The position numbers and the translations under genes were made by a program. From Sneathiella sp. P13V-1 (GTDB lineage Bacteria; Pseudomonadota; Alphaproteobacteria; Sneathiellales; Sneathiellaceae): a stretch of DNA of 64,000 nucleotides. Of this stretch, positions 24,932 to 34,804 are shown in pieces. Location of the stretch: the NCBI RefSeq assembly GCF_015143595.1, contig NZ_WYEU01000001.1, positions 186,001 to 250,000 of the forward strand. Reading direction: 5' to 3'. Under the pieces are notes generated by a model. That model saw only the letters and a list, made by a program, of their open reading frames with translations, was not told the origin of the DNA and ran no database searches. The first letter of the stretch is position 1; the number at the start of each line of letters is the position of its first letter.

Positions 24932-26362
24932 CTACCCGAATTTAGAGAGAAAACGGACAATCTTCCTGGTTTTCTCACTAAATAATGAAGGTGTATAGAA
25001 ACTGCCTGCGGCCCTTTTATTTAGCTCGCCCAATGTTGGGTAAGGGGCAATAAAACTCGCCATCGCAGATATTTTCAAACCACCTGAAATGGCAAGGGTC
25101 CACGGATGAATAAGTTCACCGGCCTGCAGGCCTACAATACCTGCACCAAGGATTTTGCCTTTCTTTGTCGTAATTGCCTTCACCATGCCTTCGGTGCGAA
25201 GTTCTGCGCGGGCACGATCATTTTCTTTATAGTCAAAAGTCAGCACCCGGATATCATCCCCAAATTTCTCCCGTGCCTGCACTTCGGTAAGGCCCACATT
25301 GGCAATTTCAGGATCTGTATAGGTCACCCATGGCACTGCGTCATAGTTGACTTTAGCAGGGAGCCGGAACAAGGCGTTTCGAATAACAATGCCTGCATGA
25401 TATCCGGCCATGTGGGTAAACTGATATCCGCCAGCCACATCGCCGATGGCAAAAACCTTCTTGTTACTGGTTCGAAGACGGGCATCAACTTTAATGCCCG
25501 GACGGTCATACTCAATACCCGCCGCTTCAAGATTAAGACGATCAATGTTTGGCTTGCGACCCGCCGCGACCAACAAATGCGATCCAGAGATCACTTCGCC
25601 GCCTTGCTCACTCTCCAAGTGGATCTGAACACCGTCCACATCCCGGCTCACGTTCGCAATTTTGACGCCTTCACGAATATCAATACCTTCACCCCGCAAG
25701 GCTTCAAGTGCGATGGAGGTAAGATCGGGATCATCTTTACCCAAAGCCTTAAAGGCTTCAAGTACAGTTACCTTGCACCCAAGGCGGCGATGCGCTTGTG
25801 CCATCTCCATACCAATGGGCCCCCCGCCGATCACGATCAAATGTTCTGGCATCTCGCGATTTTCAAAAAGGGTTTCATTGGTCAGATACCCCGCGTCTTC
25901 CAATCCAGGGATTGGAGGAGCGGTTGGGGATGAGCCTGTAGAGATGATAAAACGCCGCGCTTCCACGATCGTATCATTAACTTCAACCTGACGGGGACTG
26001 ATAAAGCGTCCATATCCTTCCTGAACATTGACACCAAGTCCTTCAAACCGCTCTACAGAATCATGAGGGGCGATACCCGCAATGACGGAGGCAACGTGAT
26101 CCATCACGGCGCCATAATCCACATTCGGGCGCTCTCCTTTCACACCGAAATCGGACGCGTGATCGAGTGATGCCGCTTTCTTAGCGGCTGCGATCAAGGC
26201 TTTAGAGGGAACACAGCCATAATTCAGGCAATCTCCCCCCATTTTGCCGCCTTCAATAAGGACCGTATCCGCCCCCATTTGAACAGCACCTGCGGCAACA
26301 CTTAAACCACCTGATCCACCGCCTATCACGCACAGATCCGTCTTGATAACTTTTTGCGCCAT
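24932..26362 (-). CDS. Mercuric reductase/dihydrolipoamide dehydrogenase-like FAD-dependent oxidoreductase
   Basis: A 476-residue pyridine nucleotide-disulfide oxidoreductase. It has the FAD-binding CVIGGGSGGLSVAAGA (11-26), the redox disulfide C45/C50 in GGDCLNYGCVPSKAL, the NAD(P)-binding IGGGPIGMEMAQAHRRLGC, the second FAD motif FAIGDVAGGYQFTH, and a C-terminal dimer domain. The terminal His-Glu pair of dihydrolipoamide dehydrogenase and the C-terminal vicinal cysteines of MerA are not seen, so its disulfide or metal substrate is open. The ATG at 26362 has AGGAGATTGGAA before it. It follows the TVP38-family membrane protein by 20 bases; this pair recurs in bacteria. Confidence 0.88.
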   Translation of the reverse strand: MAQKVIKTDLCVIGGGSGGLSVAAGAVQMGADTVLIEGGKMGGDCLNYGCVPSKALIAAAKKAASLDHASDFGVKGERPNVDYGAVMDHVASVIAGIAPHDSVERFEGLGVNVQEGYGRFISPRQVEVNDTIVEARRFIISTGSSPTAPPIPGLEDAGYLTNETLFENREMPEHLIVIGGGPIGMEMAQAHRRLGCKVTVLEAFKALGKDDPDLTSIALEALRGEGIDIREGVKIANVSRDVDGVQIHLESEQGGEVISGSHLLVAAGRKPNIDRLNLEAAGIEYDRPGIKVDARLRTSNKKVFAIGDVAGGYQFTHMAGYHAGIVIRNALFRLPAKVNYDAVPWVTYTDPEIANVGLTEVQAREKFGDDIRVLTFDYKENDRARAELRTEGMVKAITTKKGKILGAGIVGLQAGELIHPWTLAISGGLKISAMASFIAPYPTLGELNKRAAGSFYTPSLFSEKTRKIVRFLSKFG

Positions 26363-26382
26363 TTCCAATCTCCTGACTATTC

Positions 26383-27162
26383 TTACGCGGACCGCTTTAC
26401 GCGCTTGATAATAATTGGAATGAGAGAAATGACACCCAAAGCAACAAAGGCCCAAATTATCTCGGTGGTGATTAAGGAGCCAAGTTCAAAATTCTCATTG
26501 CAAACAGCGGCGCCACTTGCCTTACAGGCAGCAACTTTTTCCTGCTGTTCCACAATAATGCTATCAAGCCCAGTCCCCAGGAAGGCGAAAACAAAAGTTC
26601 CCGGAATAATACCAACAAACGTTCCGATAATATAAGTACGAAGCGAAACCCCGAGAAAAGCGGGTGCAATATTGACGAGCCAAAATGGAAATGCTGGTAC
26701 GAGCCTTAAAAAGAGTAGGTAGCTAAGCGCATTGTCTTGAAAACCATGTTCCAGCCGCTTCAACCATGGTCCTGCTTTCTGGCGCAGCACTTCACCAACA
26801 GACGTTGCTGCAACCATAAACAGGATTGTCGCACCGACCGTTGCAGCAATAACGGTAACCAGCCCGCCAACAAACCATCCAAACAAGAACCCTCCTGAGA
26901 TTGTCAGAAGCAAGCCACCTGGCAAAGATGCTGCCACAGCGATTGTATAAAGAACTGAATAGATCAGCAGAGCGATCACATAGTTTTCCGCGACAAATTC
27001 CAGCAATTTGTCTCTGTTGTCGCTCAACGCATTAAAAGAAAGATATTCGTCCAGCCCCAAAATAAAAAATAAAGCAAAAACTGCCACAATTATTAGAAGC
27101 GGTAGAAACCTCTTAATCTTACTGACTGCTTCGACCGTCTGACCGTTTGCCGTGTTGCTCAT
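26383..27162 (-). CDS. TVP38/TMEM64 (DedA-superfamily) membrane protein
   Basis: A 259-residue integral membrane protein with five to six hydrophobic segments. The family core is visible as ASLPGGLLLTISGGFLFG, then GATILFMVAATSVGEVL, and FLRLVPAFPFWLVNIAPAFLGVSL with the conserved R-x-x-P-x-x-P. DedA/TVP38 proteins are implicated in lipid scrambling and transport. The ATG at 27162 follows GGGAT at workable spacing; the upstream in-frame extension is not conserved. It is first in an operon with the mercuric reductase-like enzyme. Confidence 0.87.
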   Translation of the reverse strand: MSNTANGQTVEAVSKIKRFLPLLIIVAVFALFFILGLDEYLSFNALSDNRDKLLEFVAENYVIALLIYSVLYTIAVAASLPGGLLLTISGGFLFGWFVGGLVTVIAATVGATILFMVAATSVGEVLRQKAGPWLKRLEHGFQDNALSYLLFLRLVPAFPFWLVNIAPAFLGVSLRTYIIGTFVGIIPGTFVFAFLGTGLDSIIVEQQEKVAACKASGAAVCNENFELGSLITTEIIWAFVALGVISLIPIIIKRVKRSA

Positions 27163-27562
27163 AGTCGAATCATCCCTTCCTCGTAAATTCAACTCCACCC
27201 CAGGCGCCGCGACACGCCAAAAACCAAAATCGCACTGAAAACCCTTTAAAAAGCAGGCCAATTCTGATCAGTCGCTTGACTATACACTTCGAATCCCGAA
27301 AAAATCCGTTAAATTGGCTCATTTCCAATCTTTTTGAGCCCTTTAACAAAAGATCCGTTGCTTCAACATAGTCATAACTCTGTGTCCGTTAAGCTCTGAT
27401 CACCCAAATGTGAGACGAGTTTATGTGAGCAAATCCACGGCTCCCTAACAATTGTCATCAAAAGTAACTTGATCCATTGACTTCGTGAGGATCACCCCGT
27501 ATACAGCGGGGCTTGAATTTCTCTTCGTGCAATTTGGTACGAATGATAGTCGGAGAAGACAC
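27163..27562. other. 400-bp intergenic region upstream of rpmH
   Basis: No gene is credible here. It holds a GGCTCA/TGAGCC stem-loop near 27315-27342 and the strong rpmH promoter at 27477-27505. I saw no cluster of DnaA boxes, so it does not look like a replication origin even though oriC lies near rpmH in some bacteria. Confidence 0.5.
27477..27505 (+). promoter_or_regulatory. Strong sigma-70 promoter of the rpmH-rnpA operon
   Basis: TTGACT (27477-27482) and TATACA (27500-27505) are 17 bp apart, five of six consensus bases in each hexamer. The start codon of rpmH is 58 bases further, leaving a short leader. Confidence 0.75.
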
Positions 27563-27697
27563 GTGAAACGTACATATCAACCAAGTAAACTTGTGCGCGC
27601 TCGTCGCCACGGTTTCCGCGCTCGCCGTGCAACAGTAGGCGGTCGTCGCGTTCTTTCTAATCGTCGCTCTAAAGGCCGCAAGAGCCTTTCTGCGTAA
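27563..27697 (+). CDS. rpmH: 50S ribosomal protein L34
   Basis: The 44-residue sequence (V/M)[18 protein letters not shown] to [10 protein letters not shown] is a complete L34, a basic protein of the large ribosomal subunit. Translation begins at GTG 27563, with GGAGAAG just upstream; an in-frame ATG 26 codons earlier adds unrelated sequence. It heads the conserved rpmH-rnpA-yidD-yidC cluster and is driven by the promoter at 27477. The GTG start may lower its yield relative to the message. Confidence 0.97.
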   Translation: MKRTYQPSKLVRARRHGFRARRATVGGRRVLSNRRSKGRKSLSA

Positions 27698-27701
27698 TAT
27701 C

Positions 27702-28073
27702 ATGCCGAAAGGCGTCGAACGACTAAAGAAGCGCGCGGATTTTTTACGCGTTGCGGGAGTTCGGCGCAGATGGGCAACTCCCGGAATGGTCCTGCAAGCT
27801 GCGTATGATCCGTCATGCGCGGATGCGGGCCGTTTGCGTGTGGGCTTTACGGCAACAAAGAAAACCGGCAATGCTGTTGTGCGGAACCGGATCAAAAGAC
27901 GGCTTCGCGCCATCGCTGATGAATTGTTGCCCCTTCACGCCAAGCCGGGCTGGGACTATGTGCTCATAGGCAGAAAAGACACCCCCGAACGAGAGCATAA
28001 CGACCTCAAAGCTGACCTGATAACAGCTTTGAAAAAGGTAGGTGCTTACGAAGAAAGGGGGGTACATGCGTAA
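27702..28073 (+). CDS. rnpA: Ribonuclease P protein component
   Basis: A 123-residue basic protein with the RnpA fold and the conserved RNR motif ([22 protein letters not shown], residues about 53-74), which binds the RNase P RNA during 5' maturation of tRNAs. It begins four bases after rpmH, the universal order, and its 3' end overlaps yidD by eight bases. Length and motif are normal. Confidence 0.96.
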   Translation: MPKGVERLKKRADFLRVAGVRRRWATPGMVLQAAYDPSCADAGRLRVGFTATKKTGNAVVRNRIKRRLRAIADELLPLHAKPGWDYVLIGRKDTPEREHNDLKADLITALKKVGAYEERGVHA

Positions 28074-28347
28074 TTTTGTGACTTTTCTGCTAAAGGTGCC
28101 AATAAAGGTTTACCAATACTGCATATCCCCTTATCTTCCTGCCAATTGCCGGTACCAACCGACTTGCTCCGCCTATGCTATTGAGGCATTGCAGCGTCAT
28201 GGACCTATAAAAGGGTTATGGCTGGCCGCGCGGCGTATTGGCAGGTGTCATCCATGGGGTGGACACGGATACGATCCGGTTCCACCTTTGAAACATAAAC
28301 AACATCAATGTGGGGCACATTCGTCCGACGGCGTCACCACTGAGTAG
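28066..28347 (+). CDS. yidD: Membrane protein insertion efficiency factor
   Basis: A 93-residue YidD protein with an amphipathic N-terminal helix ([16 protein letters not shown]) and the cysteine motif [15 protein letters not shown], followed by [17 protein letters not shown]. It assists YidC-dependent insertion of membrane proteins. GGGGGG precedes the ATG at 28066, inside the end of rnpA, so the two are coupled; yidC follows 16 bases later. Confidence 0.95.
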   Translation: MRNFVTFLLKVPIKVYQYCISPYLPANCRYQPTCSAYAIEALQRHGPIKGLWLAARRIGRCHPWGGHGYDPVPPLKHKQHQCGAHSSDGVTTE

Positions 28348-28363
28348 AATTAGGGTTTAAATA

Positions 28364-30088
28364 ATGTCAGATCAGAAGAATGTGTTTCTTGCGGTCATCC
28401 TTTGCCTTGCCATTATCCTAGGCTGGCAATATTTCTTCCCGTCCCCTGTCCCAGAACAAACCGCTGAACAACAGGCAATAGCGACGGACAGCTCTACTCC
28501 GGCCCCGACAGGGGTAACACCGGGCAACGCCAGCGCCCCCTCTAGCGGCGCGGCTCCGGCTCAAGTCCTCTCGCGCGAAGAAGTTCTGGGTAAAGCTGCA
28601 CGTGTAAAAATCAACACCCCTTCATTGCACGGCTCCATTTCCTTGAAAGGTGCACGTTTCGATGATGTAACCTTGATCAACTATCGCCAGGAAGTAGACC
28701 CGAACAGTGGCGAAATTGTCCTTTTTGCCCCTTCAGGTTCACCTAACCCCTATTACGCTGATTTTGGCTGGAGCATAGCACCTGGAACAAATGTCAAACT
28801 TCCAACACCTGACACGATTTGGTCCACCTCTGCAAAGGAAATAACACCAGACAAACCACTTGTCCTTACATGGGATAATGGTGAGGGCCTTGTCTTCACG
28901 CGTACCATCGCTGTCGACGACAAATTTCTGTTTACCGTTGAACAAAAGGTTCAGAACAACACAAGCGCAGACGTAACGTTGTTTCCATACGGTCTGATTT
29001 CACGGACAGGCATGCCAGAGGTTGAAGGTTTCTACATCCTTCACGAAGGTCTTATTGGTGTCTTCAACGAAACTCTTGAAGAAATTGATTATGACGACCT
29101 CATGGAAGGCGATTCCAAAGAAATCAGTTCCACAGGCGGTTGGCTTGGTATCACAGACAAATTCTGGCTGGCAGCGCTGCTTCCAGATCAGAACGCGAAC
29201 TTGAAAAGCCGCTTTAACTACATCAAATCTAACGGTCGTTTCCAAACAGACTATCTGAACCAGACAGGCGTTACAATTGCCGCAGGCCAATCAGCCTCCG
29301 CAACAAACAACCTGTTTACTGGTGCGAAGGAAGTTGATCTTCTTGATGATTACGAAAAGAACCTTGAAGTCGACCGCCTGGAACTGGCGATTGACTGGGG
29401 TTGGTTCTACTTCCTGACCAAGCCACTTTACATGGCGCTGGACTTCATGCACGGCCATGTTGGAAATATGGGTATCGCGATCCTGATCATTACCGTTTTC
29501 ATCAAGCTGTTCTTGTTGCCATTGGCCCACAAGTCTTATGTGTCCATGTCGAAGATGAAAAAACTGCAGCCTGAAATGACAAAACTTCGTGAGCGTTTTG
29601 GCGATGACCGTCAAAAGCTGAACGAAGAAATGATGGCGCTTTACAAGAAAGAGAAGGCAAATCCAGCGGCAGGCTGTTTGCCGATTATCATTCAGATCCC
29701 TATCTTCTTCGCCCTTTATAAGGTTCTGTACGTAACACTGCTTATGCGCCACGAACCATTCTATGGCTGGATTAAAGATTTGTCTGCGCCAGACCCAACC
29801 AGCATGTTCAATCTGTTTGGCCTGATCCCGTGGGATCCGCCGCAAATGCTGATGATCGGGGTCCTGCCGGTCCTGATGGGCCTTAGCATGTTCTTGCAGC
29901 AGAAATTTAACCCGCAGCCAGCAGACCCTGTACAGGCAAAGATCTTCCTGTTTATGCCGATCTTCTTTACAGCACTGCTTGCAAGTTTCCCTGCGGGTCT
30001 TGTGATTTACTGGACATGGAACAACATCCTTAGCATTGCCCAACAATGGTATATTATGCGTCGGATGGGAGTTTCCGTTAATAGCTGA
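28364..30088 (+). CDS. yidC: Membrane protein insertase YidC
   Basis: A 574-residue Gram-negative-type YidC. The N-terminal anchor (FLAVILCLAIILGWQYF) is followed by a large periplasmic beta domain (about 60-345) and the five-helix core starting near 355 (FLTKPLYMALDFMHGHVGN), with cytoplasmic hairpin MSKMKKLQPEMTKLRERFGDD and GCLPIIIQIPIFFALY. It inserts and folds inner-membrane proteins alone or with SecYEG. Order and length match other alphaproteobacteria. Confidence 0.97.
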   Translation: MSDQKNVFLAVILCLAIILGWQYFFPSPVPEQTAEQQAIATDSSTPAPTGVTPGNASAPSSGAAPAQVLSREEVLGKAARVKINTPSLHGSISLKGARFDDVTLINYRQEVDPNSGEIVLFAPSGSPNPYYADFGWSIAPGTNVKLPTPDTIWSTSAKEITPDKPLVLTWDNGEGLVFTRTIAVDDKFLFTVEQKVQNNTSADVTLFPYGLISRTGMPEVEGFYILHEGLIGVFNETLEEIDYDDLMEGDSKEISSTGGWLGITDKFWLAALLPDQNANLKSRFNYIKSNGRFQTDYLNQTGVTIAAGQSASATNNLFTGAKEVDLLDDYEKNLEVDRLELAIDWGWFYFLTKPLYMALDFMHGHVGNMGIAILIITVFIKLFLLPLAHKSYVSMSKMKKLQPEMTKLRERFGDDRQKLNEEMMALYKKEKANPAAGCLPIIIQIPIFFALYKVLYVTLLMRHEPFYGWIKDLSAPDPTSMFNLFGLIPWDPPQMLMIGVLPVLMGLSMFLQQKFNPQPADPVQAKIFLFMPIFFTALLASFPAGLVIYWTWNNILSIAQQWYIMRRMGVSVNS

Positions 30089-30111
30089 GGATAAGGGAGG
30101 CTTTTAAAGCC

Positions 30112-30762
30112 ATGACACATCCAACAGAGCAAAATGAAGCAGAGGCGGCCCGCATTGAAAAGGGCCGCCTCCTTTTTGCGCAAGAATGCAAATTTGTGGC
30201 AGGAGCAGCAACCCTAACAATGTTGCCTGACTTGCCACTTAACGAGGTTGCCTTTGCGGGCAGATCGAACGTGGGTAAATCCAGCCTGATCAATGCGCTG
30301 ACAAATCGCAATACGCTGGCAAGAACATCCAACACTCCGGGACGCACCCAACAGATCAACTTTTTCGAACTGGGCGGGGAACTTTACCTTGTTGACTTGC
30401 CTGGGCACGGATATGCGAAAGCCTCCAAAAGCAAAATTGAAGCGTGGACAGGTCTGGTAAATACCTACTTAAGGGGTCGCCCGAAACTACGACGGGTTTG
30501 CTTATTGATTGATTGCCGTCACGGATTAAAAGATGTAGACCGCGACGTGATGAAAATGCTGGATACAGCGGCAGTGAATTACCAGATCATTCTGACGAAA
30601 TCGGATAAATCCAAAAAGTCAGAACTCGACAAAGTCATTGAAAAAACCGAGCAAGAATTGTCCAAACGTCCAGCAGCACACCCTGTTGTTCTCTTGACAA
30701 GTTCTGCAAAAGGGACCGGTATTGAAGAATTAAGGGCAGAGATCGCCAGCTTGGCCGAGTAA
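30112..30762 (+). CDS. ysxC: Ribosome biogenesis GTP-binding protein (EngB/YsxC)
   Basis: A 216-residue small GTPase with G1 GRSNVGKSS (50-58), switch region [13 protein letters not shown]3 [12 protein letters not shown]4 TKSDK and a C-terminal SSAKGTG. EngB/YsxC/YihA acts in large-subunit ribosome assembly. GGGAGG precedes the start. It lies between yidC and argB with short gaps, as in related genomes. Confidence 0.95.
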   Translation: MTHPTEQNEAEAARIEKGRLLFAQECKFVAGAATLTMLPDLPLNEVAFAGRSNVGKSSLINALTNRNTLARTSNTPGRTQQINFFELGGELYLVDLPGHGYAKASKSKIEAWTGLVNTYLRGRPKLRRVCLLIDCRHGLKDVDRDVMKMLDTAAVNYQIILTKSDKSKKSELDKVIEKTEQELSKRPAAHPVVLLTSSAKGTGIEELRAEIASLAE

Positions 30763-30772
30763 GGACGAGAAA

Positions 30773-31690
30773 ATGACAAATGAAAATATGAGTGTGGAAG
30801 AGCAACTTAAAAAAGCACAGATCCTGTCTGAAGCTCTGCCATATATGCATCAATTTGCTGGCCAGACATTTGTGATCAAATACGGCGGTCATGCGATGGG
30901 TGACAAAAAACTTGCGGAAGACTTCGCAAGAGACATCGCTCTGATGAAACAGGTCGGCATTCATCCGATTATCGTGCATGGCGGCGGCCCACAGATTGGT
31001 AATATGCTGGATCGCCTGAAAATCAAAAGCTCCTTCATTGATGGCTTGCGGGTGACAGACACGGCCACTGTTGAAATCGCGGAAATGGTCCTCTCCGGTT
31101 CTCTCAACAAGAATATCGTGATGGATATTAATGCGGCAGGCGGCCTTGCTGTTGGCCTTTCCGGTAAAGATGGCAATCTTATCCAGGTCAACAAACTGAA
31201 GCGGACAAAGCGCGACCCAGACAGTAATATCGAACGGATTGTTGACCTTGGCTTTGTCGGAGAGCCTAGCCACATCAATCCGGAACTATTGCAGAGTCTG
31301 GAAGAAATTGATGTTATTCCTGTCATTGCCCCTATTGGCGTGGGCCCAGATGGTCAGACATATAACATCAACGCCGATACCGCGGCTGGTCATATCGCTG
31401 CGGCCATGGGTGCCAGCAAGCTTATTATGATGACGGACGTGGAAGGTGTTCTGGATAAGGATAAAAAACTTATCAACCGTCTGACACCGCAGAAAGTGAA
31501 CGCATTGCAAAATGACGGAACGATCGTAGGCGGTATGATCCCGAAACTGGAAACCTGCCTGTATGCCTTGGAAAGCGGTGTGGAAGCAGCTCACATCCTT
31601 GACGGGCGTATTCCCCATGTCTTGCTGCTGGAAACATTCACAGCACATGGCATCGGCACAATGATCCATCAGGAAAATGTGAGGGGCTAA
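30773..31690 (+). CDS. argB: Acetylglutamate kinase
   Basis: A 305-residue amino-acid kinase for the second step of arginine synthesis. Motifs are [23 protein letters not shown], the [10 protein letters not shown] segment, [28 protein letters not shown] and [15 protein letters not shown]. An N-terminal helix before the kinase core ([20 protein letters not shown]) is the type found in arginine-sensitive hexameric enzymes. It starts ten bases after ysxC. Its stop abuts that of the convergent DUF2336 gene, and a GGGGCT/AGCCCC hairpin spans both stops (31683-31698). Confidence 0.96.
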   Translation: MTNENMSVEEQLKKAQILSEALPYMHQFAGQTFVIKYGGHAMGDKKLAEDFARDIALMKQVGIHPIIVHGGGPQIGNMLDRLKIKSSFIDGLRVTDTATVEIAEMVLSGSLNKNIVMDINAAGGLAVGLSGKDGNLIQVNKLKRTKRDPDSNIERIVDLGFVGEPSHINPELLQSLEEIDVIPVIAPIGVGPDGQTYNINADTAAGHIAAAMGASKLIMMTDVEGVLDKDKKLINRLTPQKVNALQNDGTIVGGMIPKLETCLYALESGVEAAHILDGRIPHVLLLETFTAHGIGTMIHQENVRG

Positions 31691-32944
31691 CTAGCCCCCT
31701 GTAAAGAAGGACAGTTGCCAGTCCATTTCCTTTTCATCAAATGGGTAGGCAACACCGTCCTTGGCGTTCACAATATCCCGCGGTGGCACATGTGCAATAT
31801 CCTGCTGAATTTTCATGGCAAGGCGCATGGAAAGGCCGGCTTTCCAGCATAGTGCTGTCACCACTTTACCATTCCGGGAATTTAGGATCGACTTACCCGT
31901 TGTCACCGGAATATCAGCCATTAAGGCCAAACCAGCCTGAATAAACTCAACGTCCTTATTCGCAACCGCTTCGGTAATGGTATCTTCGTTCAGTTTCCGG
32001 ACTTTGTGGGCAGCGATCGCACGGTCAACACCAGTCTCCTCTTCTTCCTCAGAAAAAGTGTTTTTCTTGCCGATACGATCGCGCACCTGTTTCTTCAGCT
32101 CTTTTTCAACATCCTTGGAAAGTTTGTTCTTTTCGACCAGCTTGTCCACCAGAGACACAGCAACAAACCCAGCAATTCTGCGCATTGCCCTTATGGAAAG
32201 ATCCACCCGCATCACCAAAGGTTCATGCAATTGTTCAATCCCCTGCGCCTGATCAATGATCTGATCCAGAGTTTCCTCGCGAACCTGCGCGGATTTATTG
32301 GCAAGTAAGGCCGCAACAGCAGGGACATCCAGACTGGCGGCAACCGCCTCAGAAATATCCTCAGAGATATTCGCGCGGCGTGCGATAGATGACATAGCTC
32401 CAGAAGCTACACCGCCCGCGATAATTTCAAGAAGGTCCGCTTCTGAAAGCAGCGGCGAAAACTCAAGAACAGGACCGGCAACGATTTCTTCAACATCCTG
32501 CGCAAGAGATTTGATCACGTGCTTAGGTGCATCCAGACTGTCTTTTAAGGACTGAGACAGAATTGCCCGTATAGTAGGAAGCTGGTCTTGCGCTAGTATT
32601 TCCAACACTTCGATGGTTTGCTCACGCAACTGCGCAGCTTCTTCGCCGCTTAGTGAAGGCAGTAATCTGCATATCTTTCGCGCCAATTCACCGCGAACTT
32701 CCTGATCCTCATCCGTTGCCAGAATATTGTTCGCCTGATGGGGAGTATTACTGTTACCCGCCACATTCTTACGAACGTCAGCATTGGTGTCTTCCGCCAG
32801 AAAATAAAGGACCTCAGGACGCGCAGTTGGATTAGACGCAAGTTTTGCGCGCACCTTTGGATTGTTATCCTTGGCTAATAGTTTGCTATCTTCGTAGCTA
32901 ACCTCTTTGACCTTCTTACGTCCGAACAATTTGCCCAGAACCAT
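31691..32944 (-). CDS. DUF2336-domain protein with HEAT-like repeats
   Basis: A 417-residue cytoplasmic protein. The N-terminal 100 residues show repeated NPTARPEVLYFLAEDTNADV- and NSNTPHQANNILATDEDQEV-type units typical of HEAT/DUF2336, with further helical repeats after. AAGGGG before ATG 32944 supports the start. It begins ten bases after a diguanylate cyclase gene on the same strand and is probably co-transcribed. DUF2336 proteins are mostly alphaproteobacterial and of unknown biochemical role; the association with c-di-GMP signalling is the only clue here. Confidence 0.8.
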   Translation of the reverse strand: MVLGKLFGRKKVKEVSYEDSKLLAKDNNPKVRAKLASNPTARPEVLYFLAEDTNADVRKNVAGNSNTPHQANNILATDEDQEVRGELARKICRLLPSLSGEEAAQLREQTIEVLEILAQDQLPTIRAILSQSLKDSLDAPKHVIKSLAQDVEEIVAGPVLEFSPLLSEADLLEIIAGGVASGAMSSIARRANISEDISEAVAASLDVPAVAALLANKSAQVREETLDQIIDQAQGIEQLHEPLVMRVDLSIRAMRRIAGFVAVSLVDKLVEKNKLSKDVEKELKKQVRDRIGKKNTFSEEEEETGVDRAIAAHKVRKLNEDTITEAVANKDVEFIQAGLALMADIPVTTGKSILNSRNGKVVTALCWKAGLSMRLAMKIQQDIAHVPPRDIVNAKDGVAYPFDEKEMDWQLSFFTGG

Positions 32945-32954
32945 ACCAAACCCC

Positions 32955-34679
32955 TTAAGTATCTTTAGCCAGGGCAAATGCTCCTTTGCCCATTTTCTTA
33001 ACCTCATACATAGCCGCATCTGCTCGGGAGAGCAGGCTTTCCAGAGTATCTTCTGTATTTCCGTGGGACATGACTATGCCAATAGAGAAACTCAAACTCG
33101 GATCATGAACATCCAACTGGTTAGAAACTTCCAAACAATCCTTTTGCAGCTTTTCAGCTTTCAAGACAGCGTCTTCCTCACTTAAGTCTTCAAGCCACAT
33201 TGAAAACTCATCACCGCCAAGACGAGACACCAGATCCCCAACGCGGCTGCTTTCTTTCAACAGATTGCTAATCGCAATCAGAACTTCATCGCCCTTTTCG
33301 TGACCAAATCGATCATTCACGGGCTTGAAGTTATCCAGATCGATATAGAAAAGAGTATTCGTCCGCTTAGTTCGCTTACCATGAGCGATGCGTTTGAGCA
33401 CATCCTCGTTAAAGGCCCTGCGATTGAGCAAACCGCTTAATTCATCAGTCCTTGAAAGTTCAACCAGCATTTCACGGGCTGTCAGTTGGATAAGCGCCAC
33501 CCCCAGATGGCCTGCAATAACCCCAAGAAGTGCTTCTTCATCATTGGTTATGGCGAGCGCAGTTCGATCACGGACCATTGCGATATAGCCGTGCAAGTTA
33601 TCTTTAAGCTGAATAGGCGCGACATGAACAAGCTGGTCTTCCTGCTGAAGCGTTATCACTTCTGACGAGGTAAGTTCTGCTTCCCTCGCCTTCCAGAACC
33701 ATTCATCAAGCATATTCTCGATCTCAGCGCTCACACCTTTTGAATAGGCAACTTCCAGATGGCTCGCCAGATTAAGGCGCCCGATCACAATTTGGGTACT
33801 GTGGAGCGCGTCACACGCTCCCTGCCCTGCAATATCAAAAAGACTATCTGCCTCCACTTCCCGGCGGATGGCATCCACAATCTTGCTTACAGTTTCTTCC
33901 TGTGCCTTCAAAAACTCCAGATACTGCTTTTGTTCAATCTCTGCAGTGAGGTCATGCCCAGCGCCCCGGCTACCCACATAGTTTCCAAGAGTGTCAAAAA
34001 CCGGAATGGAATTAATCACCATACATACAGGACTTTTGTCTTTGGCCCTCAGCCAGATTTGCTTGGCATGAACAGGTTCTTTCACTGAAAATGGGTTGAT
34101 ATTTCCCGCTTCCTGATTTGCCTGCCCCATCAAGAGGTCTGCCACATTCATCCCGTCCAGTTCGGCAGCGGAAAATCCAAATGCGCCGCGCGGGGATACA
34201 TATTGAAAATGTCCTTCCTCATCTGTTTCCCAGACAAATTCAGCCGTACAGGTAATAAGATCCTTAAAGAGCTGACGAGAAGCAACCAAGGCATCAATGA
34301 GATTATACTGCATGCTGCCGTCAAGGGCGCACACCAGGCAAAGACTTTCATCCTCATTCTCAATGGGTACCACTGCGATATCATAAGCGCTTTTTTCCCC
34401 AAGAGCATTTTCAAGTTTGAGGTTTAGCTGCTTGCTGATCCCATCTGAAATTGCTTCTTTCAGATTTTCGACACCGTTTGTTTTGGCCGACGTCAGCTCG
34501 CGCAAAATAAGGTCGGATTTTTCATTCGCGTGTAACAGGCGGCCGTCTTCAGCGACCAGAAATGCAGGGCCTGGATACTGGTCAATGACCAACCCCGGGT
34601 TCAAAAGAAGATCATCCCCCTTTTGCCCGGATTTCCCTAGCAGCCCTAATCCCGCGATCTGATTTCGCAGTTTTCCCAT
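32955..34679 (-). CDS. PAS-PAS-GAF diguanylate cyclase
   Basis: A 574-residue soluble signalling enzyme. There is a divergent PAS near residues 28-125 (YPGPAFLVAEDGRLLHANEK), a second PAS near 140-255 (AEFVWETDEEGHFQYVSPRG), a GAF-like domain near 275-405, and a GGDEF domain with intact active site GGDEF (488-492). The inhibitory site RVGD (479-482) lies exactly five residues before it, so the enzyme should be active and product-inhibited. It synthesises c-di-GMP in response to an unknown cue. The PilZ protein at the end of the window is a possible effector, though unlinked. Confidence 0.92.
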   Translation of the reverse strand: MGKLRNQIAGLGLLGKSGQKGDDLLLNPGLVIDQYPGPAFLVAEDGRLLHANEKSDLILRELTSAKTNGVENLKEAISDGISKQLNLKLENALGEKSAYDIAVVPIENEDESLCLVCALDGSMQYNLIDALVASRQLFKDLITCTAEFVWETDEEGHFQYVSPRGAFGFSAAELDGMNVADLLMGQANQEAGNINPFSVKEPVHAKQIWLRAKDKSPVCMVINSIPVFDTLGNYVGSRGAGHDLTAEIEQKQYLEFLKAQEETVSKIVDAIRREVEADSLFDIAGQGACDALHSTQIVIGRLNLASHLEVAYSKGVSAEIENMLDEWFWKAREAELTSSEVITLQQEDQLVHVAPIQLKDNLHGYIAMVRDRTALAITNDEEALLGVIAGHLGVALIQLTAREMLVELSRTDELSGLLNRRAFNEDVLKRIAHGKRTKRTNTLFYIDLDNFKPVNDRFGHEKGDEVLIAISNLLKESSRVGDLVSRLGGDEFSMWLEDLSEEDAVLKAEKLQKDCLEVSNQLDVHDPSLSFSIGIVMSHGNTEDTLESLLSRADAAMYEVKKMGKGAFALAKDT

Positions 34680-34804
34680 TCCAATACCCGTTTAAAAACA
34701 CCAAGAAGTCGTAAGACTAGAAGTTTCTGCTTAACAGGCTCTTAAAAAAGAAACATTCAGCTTAAAATCTTGCTTGAATCTGAAAAGATCGCTTTACTGA
34801 CGTC

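Noticed and set aside
27163-27562. Possible replication origin next to rpmH
   Set aside because: No cluster of DnaA boxes or AT-rich repeats is visible and dnaA is not adjacent; only a promoter and a small stem-loop are seen.
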